Positions 21,858 to 34,567 are shown, counted from the first letter of the stretch. The stretch is DNA of 64,000 nucleotides from Linum tenue (GCA_946122785.1 CAMGYJ010000006.1:71735676-71799675); one strand, 5' to 3'. Made by a program: numbers and translations. Notes: generated by a model from the sequence alone, not told the origin.

Positions 21858-24783
21858 GGTCCCTAATATGAGAGATCGTGTCTTTTCTCTGCCCATTGAC
21901 CAAAATGTTACTCCTGCTATGAATGATACCTTAACTGCGGCTATACTCCCGGAGGAAGTACGTAAGACAGTTTTTGCTATGGGATCAAAACATGCGCCGG
22001 GATCGGATGGGTTTACGGGCAAATTCTTCAAATCCTTTTGGGATATTGTGAGGCCTTCAGTGATTGAAGCTGTCTGCTCGTTCTTCTCAACGGGAAAGAT
22101 GCTTCGTAGTTTCAATCATACCTGGCTTACTCTAATCCCAAAAGTGGATAATGTTGAATCAATGAGGCATTTGCGTCCTATCAGCCTATGCCAATTTGTG
22201 TACAAAATTATAACCAAAATTCTGGCTGAGCGGCTGGCCTGTATTTTACCTACGATTGTCTCGGCTGGTCAAAATGCTTTTATTCGAGAAAGACAGATTG
22301 TCGAAAATATCCTCCTCGGACATGAACTTATGCATTACCTGAAAATCAAAAAACGTGGGAAGAAAGGGTACATGGCTCTAAAGGTTGACATGGAAAAGGC
22401 CTATAATAGAGTCGAATGGACTTTTCTCCTTACGGTTTTGGAAAAGATGGGTTTTAATTCTGTATGGAGGGGTTGGATTCAGGAGTGTCTTCGGTCTACA
22501 TCCTTTACGGTGATGATGAATGGTACTCCGTCTGGCTACTTCACTCCCTCCAGGGGACTTAGACAGGGTGACCCCCTGTCGCCCCTTTTATTTGTGCTAT
22601 GCACAGAGGGGTTTGCGGCTCTCTTGAAGAAGGCTATCTCATACAAGAAATTGGCGGGGATTAAGGTGGCTCCCAGAGCCCCGAGGATCTCGCATTTATT
22701 CTTTGCTGATGACTCATATTTATTCTTGCGTGGAACGCTCCAAGAATGTGAAAATCTAATCGAAGTTTTGAATGAATATGAGGAACTGAGTGGCCAAAGA
22801 GTGAACCTGGCAAAATCAGCGGTGTGCTTCAGTCGAAATATTACGATACCGGACCAGGAATTCCTAGCCGCGATTATGGGGGTAGGGGCAGTCGGGGTCC
22901 ATGATAAATACCTTGGGCTCCCATCCCTGATAGCTAGATCGAAAATGGAAACCTTCCGTTATTTAGAGGAGAAACTCCTGGAACGCCTGTAGGGATGGAA
23001 GCAGAGAACTTTATCCTGGGCGGCTAAAGAGACCTTGATAAAATCGGTGGCAATGGCTTTACCCCTTCATGTGATGTCCTATTTCAAGCTGCCTCTGGCC
23101 CTGTGCCGCCTTCTGGACAAGCATGTTGCCCGCTTCTGGTGGGGAGATGATGATAATCATTCGAAAGTACGATGGATATCTTGGCGGGACATGTGCCGGA
23201 GTAAACATGATGGGGGGATGGGCTTCCGACGGTTTGAACACTTCAATCAAGCCCTTTTGGCTAAGATTGGCTGGCGTATCCTCCTGGAGCCCCACTCCTT
23301 GCTTGCCCAAGTTTACAAAGGGAAATACTTCCCTAACGGCCATTTCCTCACTGCGAAGGCTCGCTCGCGACCCTCGTGGGGTTGGCAAAGTATTCTACAC
23401 GGGCGGAAACTCTTAGAGATGGGGCTTCGATGGCAAATTGGGAATGGTCGTCGGCATCCATGTTGTACTCTACTTGGGTTCCCCAGAATCAGTTTGAGCC
23501 TCTTCGATATAACCCACTAATCTTGCCAGTAGGAGGGGATCCCCCAGTTTCGGAGCTTATTTGTCAAGGGGAAGGTCGCTGGTGTGACCTCAAGCTTAAC
23601 CAATGGTTTGACCCTGCTACCTGTCGTATTATTAAGGCTATTCCTCTCCCTTGTACGAATGTGGAGGATAGGCTCATCTGGCATGACACGGCAGATGGTG
23701 AATTTTCGGTGAAATCTGCTTACCATCTGGCAGTCGCCTTGGACAGGCGCAGGGGTCGTTGGAGGGCTGGGGTAGACTGGATGGATCGACAAAGCTGGAT
23801 CCGCCTTTGGGAGGCTAACATCCCGCCGAAATTAAAGGTGTTTCTCTGGCAGATTTTTCATCGAATCCTTCATACAGCAGAGGCCTTGCTAGAAAGAAAG
23901 ATCGTGGTCCATCCTCGCTGCCCGGTTTGTTGGGAAGACAAAGAGACTATGGAACACCTGTTTTTGGATTGACAGGTAGCCAGAGCACTATGGGGTGCTG
24001 CGGGTCTAGAGCATATCGAGGAGGGACTGCCGCGCCATTCTTTTCCCTTGTTTCTTAAGAAGGTCATGGCTCTCATCCAGTGCCCTGCTCTGTTCATGGC
24101 TGTTGTGGCCGTCCTCTGGCGTATTTGGCGATCTCGTAATTGGGTGGTCTTTGAAGGCCAGCAGTACAGAGTGGATGCACTGATGCACCAGTTCACGCAG
24201 CAATACGAGGAGTGGATGTGCCTCCCGGTTGATAAATCTAGCGCGGTCCATACTGATGCGGCGGCCCACCGTTCGAACCAGGACGAGATGCCAGGGGATA
24301 TCTGTGGTTGGGATGAGGCTACTCGGAGAGGATCGCATTCAGCAGGAGGTGTGGTGCTAATGACCCCGAACCGAGACCTCCTAATGGCCACTGGGTTACA
24401 GATTCCCGTCATTGATGATTCTCTGGTGGTGGAACTGCTGGTCTTGCGAGAAGCAATTCTCTGGTGCATTGGACATGGGTTCTCTAGTGTGCGATTCGAG
24501 GGAGATGCCAAGGTTGTTATTGAGAAGCTCCAACTGATGGATGATAGAGATGGCAGGATAGGAGCTATACTGAAGGAGGTGCTGCATTATTTGTCCCGCA
24601 ATCAAGGGTTTTCTGTTCGGTTTATAGGTCGGCGTGCCAATAGGGTAGCCCATTTAGTGGCTCGTAAGGCCCTCTCTCTGTACCCGGCTATGAACCGTCA
24701 TTTTGATTATCAGACCTGGCTGATCTCCAGGATGTAACTATCTTTTTGATCTAATATATGATTACCTTTTGTCAAAAAAAAAA
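21858..24783 (+). mobile_element. 5'-truncated L1-type LINE retrotransposon
   Basis: The element contains reverse transcriptase, zinc-binding (zf-RVT) and RNase H regions of a plant LINE ORF2, and ends with a 3' UTR (GATGTAACTATC...CCTTTTGTC) and a poly-A tail of 10 A at 24774-24783. ORF1 and the endonuclease are missing, so reverse transcription stopped about 2.9 kb from the 3' end. A clear target duplication was not found. An 80-bp copy of the same 3' terminus lies at 58863. Confidence 0.9.
21868..24737 (+). pseudogene. LINE ORF2 remnant: reverse transcriptase, zf-RVT and RNase H
   Basis: Reading starts inside the RT fingers (KHAPGSDGFTGKFFK). RT motifs follow: LRPISLCQFVYKIITKILAE, YMALKVDMEKAYNRVEW, GLRQGDPLSPLLFVLC and the catalytic box HLFFADDSYLF. 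After LLERL an in-frame TAG (22990-22992) replaces a codon before GWKQRTLSWAAKE. A frameshift at about 23430-23450 separates MGLRWQIGNGR from STWVPQNQFE. The zinc-binding region (FLWQIFHRILHTAEALLERK then CPVCWEDKETMEHLFLD) ends in a TGA at 23970. The final part is an RNase H domain (HTDAAAH, VELLVLREAILWC, FEGDAKVVIEKL, RRANRVAHLVAR) ending at 24737. Only three lesions in about 2.9 kb show a fairly recent insertion. Confidence 0.9.
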
Positions 24784-25329
24784 GGAATAAAAATAGAAAG
24801 GGGTAAAATAGAAAAAATGTCTCGCAAATCAAGATATAAAATCTATATTACTATTAAAAAAAACTATATGGTTATGCGTGGTTTTATATTTATCAACTTT
24901 GGATATTTGAAATCTCTAAAAATAACATTCACGATAAAAAAAACACAGGAAAAAACATAATTTTATGCTTAATCTATAGATTCATTGAATCTATACTACA
25001 AATCACACCATAGTTGACAATCTAGATGCAACTTTAACCAATTGCTTATGTTTGAATTTTAGGGGTTGTAAAATGTAAACCCATTTAATTCTTAATTTTA
25101 AGAAAAGTTAGGACGTCCAATTATAAAAGTTAAATGGCACCCGGTGCAATTAACCCTCCATTTACATCATAAGATTAGGAAAGAAGAGTGTATTTGAAGC
25201 CAGTTTGAAATTAATTTTTTTTAAAAAGAATTGAATTTCATTCTCAAAATATAAATCATTGATTTAAAGGTGTAAAGCTAACACCGTCACTCTAGACATT
25301 AATACAGTCAAAGGTGCTGCTGGCAGATC
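24784..25329. other. AT-rich spacer between the LINE and the eIF2B beta remnant
   Basis: A-rich sequence with no gene or terminal repeat visible. It separates the LINE poly-A tail from the start of similarity to eIF2B beta. Confidence 0.6.
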
Positions 25330-26290
25330 CGTACTAACAACTCATTCCACCACAAGCAAACCCAAGAACACCCTAACGTTGAATACTAATAATAACTCTT
25401 TAACTTGAGAGTTACTCTAACAAATAACCCTTTGTTCTTGTGCTGCAAAGAACAGATTTTTCAGGGTTTTTGTCGCTGAAGTAGCTCCAAAGTCTGAAAC
25501 TCCCTGCTGTTAACTCCGCAATGTCATTTTTTCTCCTCTTAGTTGTGTAATTGTTCATCACAACTGATCCGTTAACAATTTGGCTACCACTTAGGTAACA
25601 AAGGATCCTCCTGCTCAGCTGAGATCTAACTGCCTGATGTTTTAGGACAAACTGTGATAACAGATTCAGCAGTATCTGCCATGATTTCTGGAGCGATCAT
25701 GGTGAGGCACTGACTATATCGATCACAAGTTGTTCAAATATGATGCAGTACTGGCTTAAACTCAGAAAGAGGCTTCCTGTTTGAGGTGCAGGTTGTGGTT
25801 GGAGCTCATACTGAGTGTGAAGGCAGGATCATAGGACAGTCGCGTTGAACAATGAACATGCTCTCGCAGTTGCAGCGAAACCTCATGGCATTCCATTTCA
25901 TAGTAGTTGCAGACTTGAGACTTGCAGCCACTCACAAGGTAATAAAAAGATAAGAGTAAATCACTTCGAACCCATTCTCCACTTCATCAGAGTTTGAGAG
26001 TGAAAACCCAGCAGTGCATTTGAATGAGCTCAAGTCGCCATCTGAGTTCCGAGAATCCCCAGAATCCACAGGACTAGCACCCGATAGCAGTGCTCCTGTG
26101 CTCGTGTACTCGAAATCGTAAACCCCTGCCTTCGATTGCGTTCCACCACATCTCATCAATCTTTTCCAATACATATGTAAGTTGACACTATCAACAGTTT
26201 ACCTTGTTCATCATCTCTTATGGTCTTTTTTCTGATCATGCTTCTGGGTCACCTCTACCTGTGTTGCAGAGGATGACAGAACCCCATAGT
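25330..26290 (+). pseudogene. Decayed 3' half of eIF2B subunit beta
   Basis: Collinear with 17080-18120. Similarity begins near the end of exon 4 (CATTCCACCACAAGCAAAC against CATTCATCACAAGTAAAC), most of exon 5 is deleted, and later blocks can be recognised: TCAGGGTTTTTGTCGCTGAA, ATAACAGATTCAGCAGTATC, GTTGTGGTTGGAGCTCATAC, GCCACTCACAAG|GTAATA, GAACTCAAGTCGCC-type, CTAGCACCCGATAGCAGTGC and TTCGATTGCGTTCCACCACA. Many stops, frameshifts and a deletion make it non-functional. It keeps the ancestral phase-0 donor CACAAG|GTAATA that is altered in the left copy. Confidence 0.9.
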
Positions 26291-26529
26291 TCATCCTCCG
26301 CCTAGATATCAAATTGCAAACAGCTCTCGTCAAAAACAAAGGCGATCGATCTCTTCTGCACTCAATTAGAAGGATTACAACAATTTTGCCTCCAAAAGGA
26401 AAGTAGCAGCAACTGACTAGAAACATAAATTTGAACTTCAGTACATTGGAGTCTTCTAGGTACGAAACCTGCTGAATGTAATGGGCAACCTTGAAAAGCT
26501 TAAAGAAAGAAACTTGCTTTCTGAGTGGA

Positions 26530-27110
26530 TTACAACTTGCGAAGATCAATGCCGGCCTTCTTAGCGACGGCGTCGAGGCCATTCTTCTCGATGGTCTTCA
26601 AAGCCTTGGTGGACAAACGGAGCTTCACCCAGCGCTTCCCTGCCTCCCACCAAACCCTCTTGTACTGCAAGTTCACGAACTGCTGCGTCTTGGTCTTGTG
26701 GTTGGAGAAGGACACCTTGTTCGCCCTGTTCGCTTTCTTCCCTGTGAACGGACAGATTCTCCCTGCAAAAAAAAAAAAAAAATACCCAAAACCAACAAAG
26801 AATCAATCAGAATTCAATTGACCATTTTCAATTTCCCCCAATCTACTCAGACCGAAGCAGGAATGGCAGACTCACGGGCGACAACGGGCTGGAGAGCCGT
26901 CTTGAAGGGTTGGAAGGAGCAGGGAGATTCGGAGGAGATGCGAATGCCGCTCAATTGGGAAGTGAGGGAGCTGAGGTCTGAAGCGGCGGCGGAATTGGAG
27001 AAGGAAGAAGTGGGCAGCGGCGGCCTTGGGAAGCGGGCGTTGTTGCTGGAGAGGCGAAAATTCACCGTGTTTCCCAGCAAAACTCCTGTTGTTGCTGACG
27101 CCGTCGCCAT
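26530..27110 (-). CDS. RPL28: Plastid 50S ribosomal protein bL28c
   Basis: Two exons on the minus strand (26876-27110 and 26530-26762) join in phase (GTTGTCGCCC|GG AGA) to 155 residues. Residues 1 to about 75 form a serine- and alanine-rich transit peptide ([20 protein letters not shown]). The mature protein begins near [20 protein letters not shown] and continues with [40 protein letters not shown] and [17 protein letters not shown]. This is the bL28 signature with the conserved CPFTGK and [15 protein letters not shown] blocks. The first exon carries essentially the transit peptide alone. The upstream region has TGGGCT elements at 27271 and 27292, as in many plant ribosomal-protein promoters. 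The gene is intact, in contrast to its fragment at 18475-18665. Confidence 0.95.
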
Positions 27111-27377
27111 TGTTTGAGAATTTGGGAGTGTTTTTCTAGTTGGAGATGCGGAGAAAGGAGAAAATGAAAACTTATCTCATCGTCTGGTAATGTTCTATCT
27201 CTGGAAACAGAGGACGGCGTCTGTGGTGGGAATGGATAATGGAATTCTGGGATTTCGAGTATGACCGTATTGGGCTGGAGAAAAGCTTTTATGGGCTTGG
27301 TTCGGCCTATTGAAATGTTGCGTCGGCCCGCGAAAGTCTGGTGAAAACGAGTGGGAAAAAGAAGAGGGCTAAAAAAT

Positions 27378-27449
27378 TATCAGAGCCTGGTTTCGATCCA
27401 GGGACCTGTGGGTTATGGACCCACCACGCTTCCGCTGCGCCACTCTGAT
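27378..27449 (-). tRNA. Initiator tRNA-Met (CAU)
   Basis: The 72-nt minus-strand gene begins ATCAGAGTGGCGCAGCGGAA and ends CCAGGCTCTGATA. It has the 7-bp acceptor stem ATCAGAG/CTCTGAT, the D-arm GTGGCGCAGCGGAAGCG with A box, the anticodon CAT at 27415-27417 and the loop ATCGAAA in the T-arm, typical of plant initiator tRNA. A T6 run on the minus strand (27371-27376) is the pol III terminator. As I recall the plant consensus, position 32 is U rather than C, and the T stem is CCTGG/CCAGG, an exchange that keeps pairing. Its 3' end is complementary to the copia primer-binding site at 40626. Confidence 0.97.
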
Positions 27450-28247
27450 TTATTTAATGAAATTAATGCGTCTTTGCTTCTTGAATAACCATCACAATTG
27501 GTCAATAGCATAAAGGATCACTTATATTTGGAGTGCTAACAAGACGGTCACTAAATCTTGGAACTTCTTATGGGTTCAAGGTTGGTTTGGGTTGTCAATA
27601 TCATATCTACAACATTTCATTTATAAATTTGGGTGATGTGTGAACGTTTGAATGGAAAAATGGACGAAAATAACAAAATCATTTATCACCCTTATTAGAA
27701 AGAAAAAGAAAACATAACCATCAACTTGCTATTTTTTTTATAAGGATTATACATATATATTTGTTTTTTTTTTTCTCGATAAGGGTATACATACATATTT
27801 GTTGTTATTTGAGGAATTCGTTCCCAACACCTCAAAATTCAAGATTAGTGCTACTAGCCTACTACCACTAAACCATACTCTTGTTCGCTAAAATCAAATA
27901 TTAATAATAATACAAAAACATTGACTTTTCAGATATAATCTTCCAATAAGATTCCACAATGCTCCCTCGACCCCTATTTTAACCCACCAAGGGAATCAAC
28001 AGCAAGCACGAAGTAGAACATTTCCTCATAAAATTTTCCAGAACCAGAAGTTAGTGATAAGTATTTTCATAACAATGGACACGCACAGCAAAAACATTCC
28101 ATCTTTCCTCTCTAATGAAGTAATGATCCCATTCTCTATGGGGTAAAAGGGTTCCTGGTGCCTATCTCTAACATCAATCTCTCTATAACAGAAGCAGCTC
28201 AGAATGCCAGCCCAATGGCGCTCAGGGAGGTATCTAACAGCATATCC
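27450..28247. other. Intergenic spacer with the 3' UTR of the U2AF-like gene
   Basis: AT-rich sequence without a gene. The right part, from about 28000 on, should contain the 3' UTR of the minus-strand gene that ends at 28248. Confidence 0.6.
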
Positions 28248-31200
28248 CTATTGATTCTGGAACCTAGCCTTGTAAAGATCAAGAGGTACATATTCTGCTG
28301 TGACGGTACGATCATCAAATGATCTGCCATGCAAGCAGTGTGCTGCCATGCAAGAGGCTTCCGTCCTTCTAAACTCCACCAACACGCAACCCGCCTCGAA
28401 ACTGCCTCCAGTTTCAATATCTTTCTCTGCTGCAGTTTGGTCGCCACCCTCCTGGGCACCAGAATCTGAAGCTGTAGGGGAAGTTGTGTCATTGCAAGAA
28501 GCTGCTGAAGAAGCCTTCTCCTTGTTTGTTTCTGCAATCCCTCTGCTTTCGTCCATGCTCGACAACTCTTTGCCCATTGGTTCATCTTCCATCGGTGTCT
28601 CCTTCACGTGACTTTCAGCAGCAACTGAACCAGTTGGTTGTTCTGTTTCAGTTATTGGGATTTTTTCACCGTTCATGTCCTGCTGACCACCAGCAGCTGA
28701 CACCTTGTTGTCATGCGCGGAAGATTTTTCTGAGGTGGAATGAATTGCAGTATGCTTGACAACATTAATCGACTTCACAGCACCAAACCTGTAAATTTCA
28801 TTTGAAAAGCAAACAATGCTTAAGCTGCTACTACGAGGCAAAGGCTTTAAAACAAAGAAGCAACGCCCCTCTATATACCTGGCGCACTCTAGTCGTACAT
28901 CTTCTAATACTTCCTCAATTTCTGCACTGGACATCGAGGGAAGGACCTCTGGTTGGAGCTGTTCCATATTTTATGGCAAGTGACATTGAGAAGTCTCGAA
29001 TGAGATTTTAAACAACAAATTACACAAAATAAAAAGCATCACAATAGCTAAAAAGTTCAAGTGCATGAACGTGTACCACATTCAGAAGTTTCAGAACTTC
29101 TGTAGGCTTCTCAAGAAGTGACTTTGCATGTTCAGGGATCCCATGGAATGGTGGACTCCCATTGCTTGCCTACCAAGTCAATCCGCCCGATTAGAGCACT
29201 CTTCCCTTTCCAGATAAAAAGAAGAAAAGGAAAAGGGTTTCAAATGAAATACCATGACTGAAGGATCTTGCACAGCTTGAACCGCAGTTAATACTTGCCC
29301 TCCTATTTTCATACCATTCAAACCAGCACAAGCTTTAAGAGTGACTGTCTCGTCTGCATACTGATATTAAAGTTACAAATTAGCCCTTCACTACCGCTAC
29401 GACCAAGAGTTAAGAGGTATTTATGAGCAGCACCAAGATCAGGACTTGTACATATAGAAATCCTCAGTGGCAACAAGAAACCACGCGCCTCTCTGAATGA
29501 AAGCAACCGACACAAATGGTTTTCTTACCTCAAGGAAAGCATGTGGGCCATCACGTTCCTTATTGTTGAGAAGCTGGAATCCCTTCAAAGGTCCGAAGGC
29601 GCTAGCAATCTCCATAAGCTGTGAAGGCAAACCAAATACTTTAAATGAACAGTCACAGAAGTGCAGAACTAGAAAGGGCATCAGAAATAAAATAAAATAA
29701 AATAAAATAAAATAAAATAAGAGAATGTTAGGCATGGGATGAACCATCCCAGTTGTCAGTCTTGACCCTTGAGACCAAGAGCATTTGCAATGTTACACAT
29801 TTGAAGGCAAATTACCATTTTGGAGGAAAGGACACTTGAAATTCCACCAACGAAGATCTGCAATGACTCAAGAAGAAAGCGATGAGCTTTATAGGCCTTA
29901 AAAGAGTAATTTCCAAACAGTTGGCGAACCACCTACACAACTATCGCAAAGGAAGTAAGTGAACTAACATGACGGCTCTGTACTTTATTTATTTATTAAA
30001 ATTTGTAACTCATCGACAGGAGGACTGCATCAACAATTTCTACAAATAATTTTCAAAGCAGGGAGACGGTCGAAACAAAAACAAATGGAAGCTCTCTGCA
30101 TGAACACAATAATCATGTAGCACTGGACAGAGTTTAACTGAAAAAGACCCTGACAGCAAATCGGACGTCTCGCAGTCAAGAATAATCAAGACAACAAAAT
30201 GGTCTTTCAGATCCCTTTGTGATATAACTGAAGCAATAAAACAACAATGAATGAGAAAGAACACAACCTTGTGGGGCGAATCCTTAACAATATCAGTTAT
30301 TGCCTGAACCACGGCAACCGACTTTTTTGCTTCAACAGTCTGCATAAAAATAGCAACCGACTGAAAACCCGCTACATGGACGGTAACCACAGTATATCTC
30401 AGAGGAGGATGCAGCAATTGAATAATCCTCGGAGGGATTATAGCTCCACTGTAAATCAAAAGCAAATGAGATCAACCAGATTTTCATACTTATTCACAAC
30501 TGAATATTTATCAGAGCTAAAAGCTATCCGTTCATTGATAAGAGGAGAAAAGGAAAGATCAATAATGTCATAAGCCTTAATCGCCGCACGAGCAGAGAGG
30601 TGCCAAACAGGCAACTGGGAGTAAGAAATGGAGGAACACGAAAAAAATAGGAAGCCTTCCTTTTATCTTTTTCAACTAACTCAGACATTATCAACAATAA
30701 GAACAAACACATTTTCAGCATATGCATATGTGTTGATAAGAACAGGGTCCATAGGCACCCAAAGCAAGCAAGTAATACGATCAAACAAAAAGGACAGTGC
30801 ATTGCAAATGTAACTGTTAACTGTATCTCACATTCATAGTTTTATGTTCTAAACTCCAGTATGACTGGAAAGAGGCAACTCTTCACTAAATTGGCACGAA
30901 CATTTCCAGTTTTTGAACATTTTTCTCAAAGCTGCATACACTTGGAAGAAAAACACACTTAGTGTTACTTTTAGTTCGAAGATAACTTCCCTAAGCCAAG
31001 ACAACACTGCATAGATTCAGGTAGATATAAGAATCTTAATTGATGTAATATTAACTGACCAAGAGGAAACTTAATAGCCAGTTTTAACATATTACAGTAT
31101 CAACGAACTATTTCCGATTCCCTTTACTCAGAGAAAGCTACATGCATGAATTTAGAAAATGAAAAAGGACACAAAGGTACAACTAACATAAGAGATCAGC

Positions 31201-34200
31201 AGCAACAGATGTTGATCATATATTTTTAAGAAAATCGAAAGTAAATAAAATTCAGATGCATATGATTGAAAATGGAACAACACATGCAATATTTCGAGCA
31301 ATATTGTGAGCATGAATCAAATGATGAAAGTGCTGCATCACATTCTGCTAGGCCAATGTTACTATCCCGGATACCTAGATCAGTTACCAAAAGTGAATGC
31401 CAGTAAAAGAAGCTCCATGGACATCAAACTTGTTCACTACACCTGGATATCCTCTTATTAGGAGACAGCTTCATCACCAGCCAGTACGTGAATTACGATA
31501 CACGCAATATAAATACCCTATTTAAGATATTCCAACATGACAGTCAGAATAAATCTCACGTACTAGACAAACAGAGATTTGATAAGTTTGTATATTTAAA
31601 GCATAAAATCCTTAGCAGTTAGATCAATAAACAATCTGAATCAATGCAAGAAAAAGAAGAGGAAAAAGAAAAGAATCCAGCACATAAAAGTGATAGTGCC
31701 AACAAACTGTGTGACAATACATCCGTTTATCCTAAGGATTAAGCAATTGTGACGTAATTCTCCAACTCGAGAGCACTCCAAAATAAAAGGCAGTTTTGGC
31801 ATATTTTTCTTGAGAATTTCAAACAAAACTAGGTGTATCTATTTTCATATCTGATGGCAAAATTTAGCAGCATGACATAGATTTTTGGCACCATTAGCAT
31901 AAAATACATCAGATATGCAATCCAAGCACTCAACACTAAAGCAATCTAAGTTACTTGAAAGCATTAATTCACTTTATATCAACCAATGAAGTGTTTGTTT
32001 ATCATCTCATGTTGTAGTATCAAATTTGGCACTTATCATTTGATCCATTAGATATTAGCAAAGCTTGAGCACAAAATTATACTGAGAGGGATACAATTAA
32101 CATTAAATAGTATCCTACAGTAGCCCTTATCCAAGACACCCATTGACTGTTGGCATCAAGCCATCAGGTCTATCTTAACAAGGGTTTTGTAACAGCTCAT
32201 AGGGTTCAAGTGCTATATTACTGGCATATCTGACATTTGGTTAGCATTTCTATCATCTTAACCAAGCCTTTCCATTAACTAAGATTGCAATTGCTTCAAC
32301 GGATTAAAGGGTATGATGTTACATAGTAACACTATACTCAAGCAAATACCATCAAAACAACAATAAGCTAAACCATATCACTTTACAACAAACGAGCCAG
32401 CAAAGATTTATGGATCCCCTGACAAGAGTTGACTTAGGCAAGAAAGAAACACAGATGCCACTATAGGCTGTTTTAGGTGTGATTACTTTAATGGACTGAT
32501 CTGACCAGATACATATTAGACAAGTGAAGAATAATGTAAAATAGTAAGCTTAACAAGTTGAGGCAAGATTGATTCCGAACAAGTGGTTCCCCGTACAAGG
32601 GTCAAGAGATTTTTGTAAATGTTAATCTGGATTTCTAATAGTAACTATTTCTTGACCCTTATACTGAAGGATTCCTTTCTCCAAAGTCTATCATGCCTTC
32701 ACTATATTTAACCACCAAAGTAATAATTAAACTTACGACAAAATATAAACAAAGGAGTAGATAGTATTTCTTACAGCCACTTCAACATAGTCCTTGGGAC
32801 GTCTGATTTTGATTGAAGACCCAGAGAAATAGCTACCATTGAAAGAAAGAGCTGCTGAAGCATCCTCCGCTGTCAGAAATTCAACAAGTGCTTGACCTTT
32901 TTCTTTATTGATCTGCGAAGATTATTTTATATCGGCAAATTTCAGACAAAATCCTTGGAAAAATTAATCTATTTTATTCACCAAGAAGTAAAGTGACTTA
33001 CAATGCAGCTGATACATGGTTGTGATCCGGGAACATGATTAACACCATAAGAAATCAAACAGTTGCTAAGAAAGTCCATAATAGCTTTCTCTGAGGCAGA
33101 GGCTGGTACATTTTCCACATAAAGTCTCCGTATAGGACGAGTAGATTGTGTTAGTTGAATAGAGTCAATGGAAGTATTCTTGTTTGTTAATAGAGTGCTA
33201 GGTGATGCCCCAGAGATGGCCTTTCCTGCATCTAACGAACTAGGAACAGTATTGACTAGTTCACGCATAATCGAAGATAATTGCTGACTAGATAGCAAAT
33301 TGTTAGTAGGAAGAGAGGCAGATGACGTTTTACTGTTTACTTTTGGTGCAAGATCCCATCTAGCACTTTTCTTTTCAGGAGAGCGCTTGGTTGGGGAAGG
33401 AGTTCTAACAGCTGCCTCACTTTTCCTTTTCCTTGGGGAATAGCCACCAAGCCCACTAGCAGCGTTGTGTTTGCCATTAACAATATTTCTCTCTTCATCA
33501 TTAAGATGCTGTCTCTCAGACCTGCCCTTAGAATGAGAGGACAGACCATCACGGCCCCTTGTATGGTAAGAATCACGCTTCTCCTTTCGTAATGAGATAG
33601 AAGAAGAACTCTGATTTGTTTCCTCATGTTCTCTACTCCTAGACCGTCTTCGCTTAAAACCCGACTCTCTGTAATGAGATTTTGACAATTCCTTCCTACC
33701 ATCTCTCTCAGAAGAATCTTTGACAGAGTCATATTTCTTTACAAGTTCTTGCACCTCATTTTGCGGTTTTCTGTTTTCAAGCTTTCGCCTGTTTTCATCT
33801 GTATGTTTGTCCCTCTGCATATAATCTCTTGAATGATGCTTTCGCACTTCACTTTCCGTAACATTTTCAGACCGCCGATCGTGTTCTCTGCTTCTAAGAG
33901 TTATATCTGATGCCTTCTCAGCTCTACCCCTACTCACATCCCCATGCCTCTTCATTTCCACCAAGTTCCCGGAATGCTTCTTAGCAGGTTCATTCCCAGA
34001 AATATCAAAAGAGCGCTTCTGAGGTTGCCTCCTGCCAGCATCATCCGCCCTTCGATATTGTCCTCTCCTTCCATCAACATATCTGTCCTGTACCGAATCT
34101 CTCAGCCGCTGGTCATCATCTTTTCTCCCGCGATGGGTTTTTCTGTCATCCTGGCTTCTGGTTTCAGGCATCACCACATCTCTGTTAATCTGGGACATCA

Positions 34201-34567
34201 ACTTACGTCCGACACTTGCAGGTTGGATTTCTCTATCCCTTCTTTCAACTCGACACTCATCTTTAACCAAAGTCTTCAATTCTTTCGGCGAAGAGCTTGA
34301 CTTCACATGTTCAGCCACTGAGCTCTCTGGTACAGCAGACGATGAAGCCTTGCCATGCCCATTAACCCTTTCCAATTGATCCCCAGAAACAAGTGCCACA
34401 GCTTCTGCGCTTTCATCTGTCTCGGCCAGTTTTTTCAATTTTCTTCTGTTCATTATCTCATCAAAGCTGAACGGTCTTGTTCGTGCAGAGGTTTCCTCTC
34501 CATCGCTTCCCAGGGAGCTCTCACTACTCACCCCATAATCTTCTTTACGCCGACCATGCCCACTCAT
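28248..34567 (-). CDS. U2AF65-like splicing factor with long RS-rich N-terminus
   Basis: Nine coding exons on the minus strand (33002-34567, 32775-32912, 30268-30339, 29816-29857, 29529-29618, 29253-29360, 29077-29169, 28879-28958, 28248-28788) join in phase to 909 residues. Residues 1-470 are charged and rich in RS, RD and KR (KRRRSRSREHEETNQSS). RRM1 starts at RRLYVENVPASASEKAIMDF (about 480-568). RRM2 starts at IFVGGISSVLSSKMLMEIAS (about 593-670). The C-terminal UHM-type domain (LNVLQPEVLPSM, FGAVKSINVV, GCVLVEFRRTEASCMAAHCL) carries the R-S-F motif (GRSFDDRTVTAEYVPLDLYK) and has an insertion of about 110 acidic/serine-rich residues between its strands. U2AF65 binds the polypyrimidine tract with U2AF35 in 3' splice-site choice. 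A 2.4-kb intron separates exons 2 and 3. A leader exon with donor CCCAG|GTAAAG near 34791 and a CAG-repeat at about 34850 lies upstream. Confidence 0.9.
29685..29720. repeat. AAATA microsatellite in an intron of the U2AF-like gene
   Basis: About seven units of AAATA (TATTT on the sense strand) in the intron between the 42-bp and 90-bp exons. On the sense strand it is T-rich, close to the acceptor side. Confidence 0.8.

Noticed and set aside
26491..27117. 208-codon plus-strand opening
   Set aside because: Antisense shadow of the bL28c gene, whose two exons, transit peptide and conserved mature part are on the minus strand.
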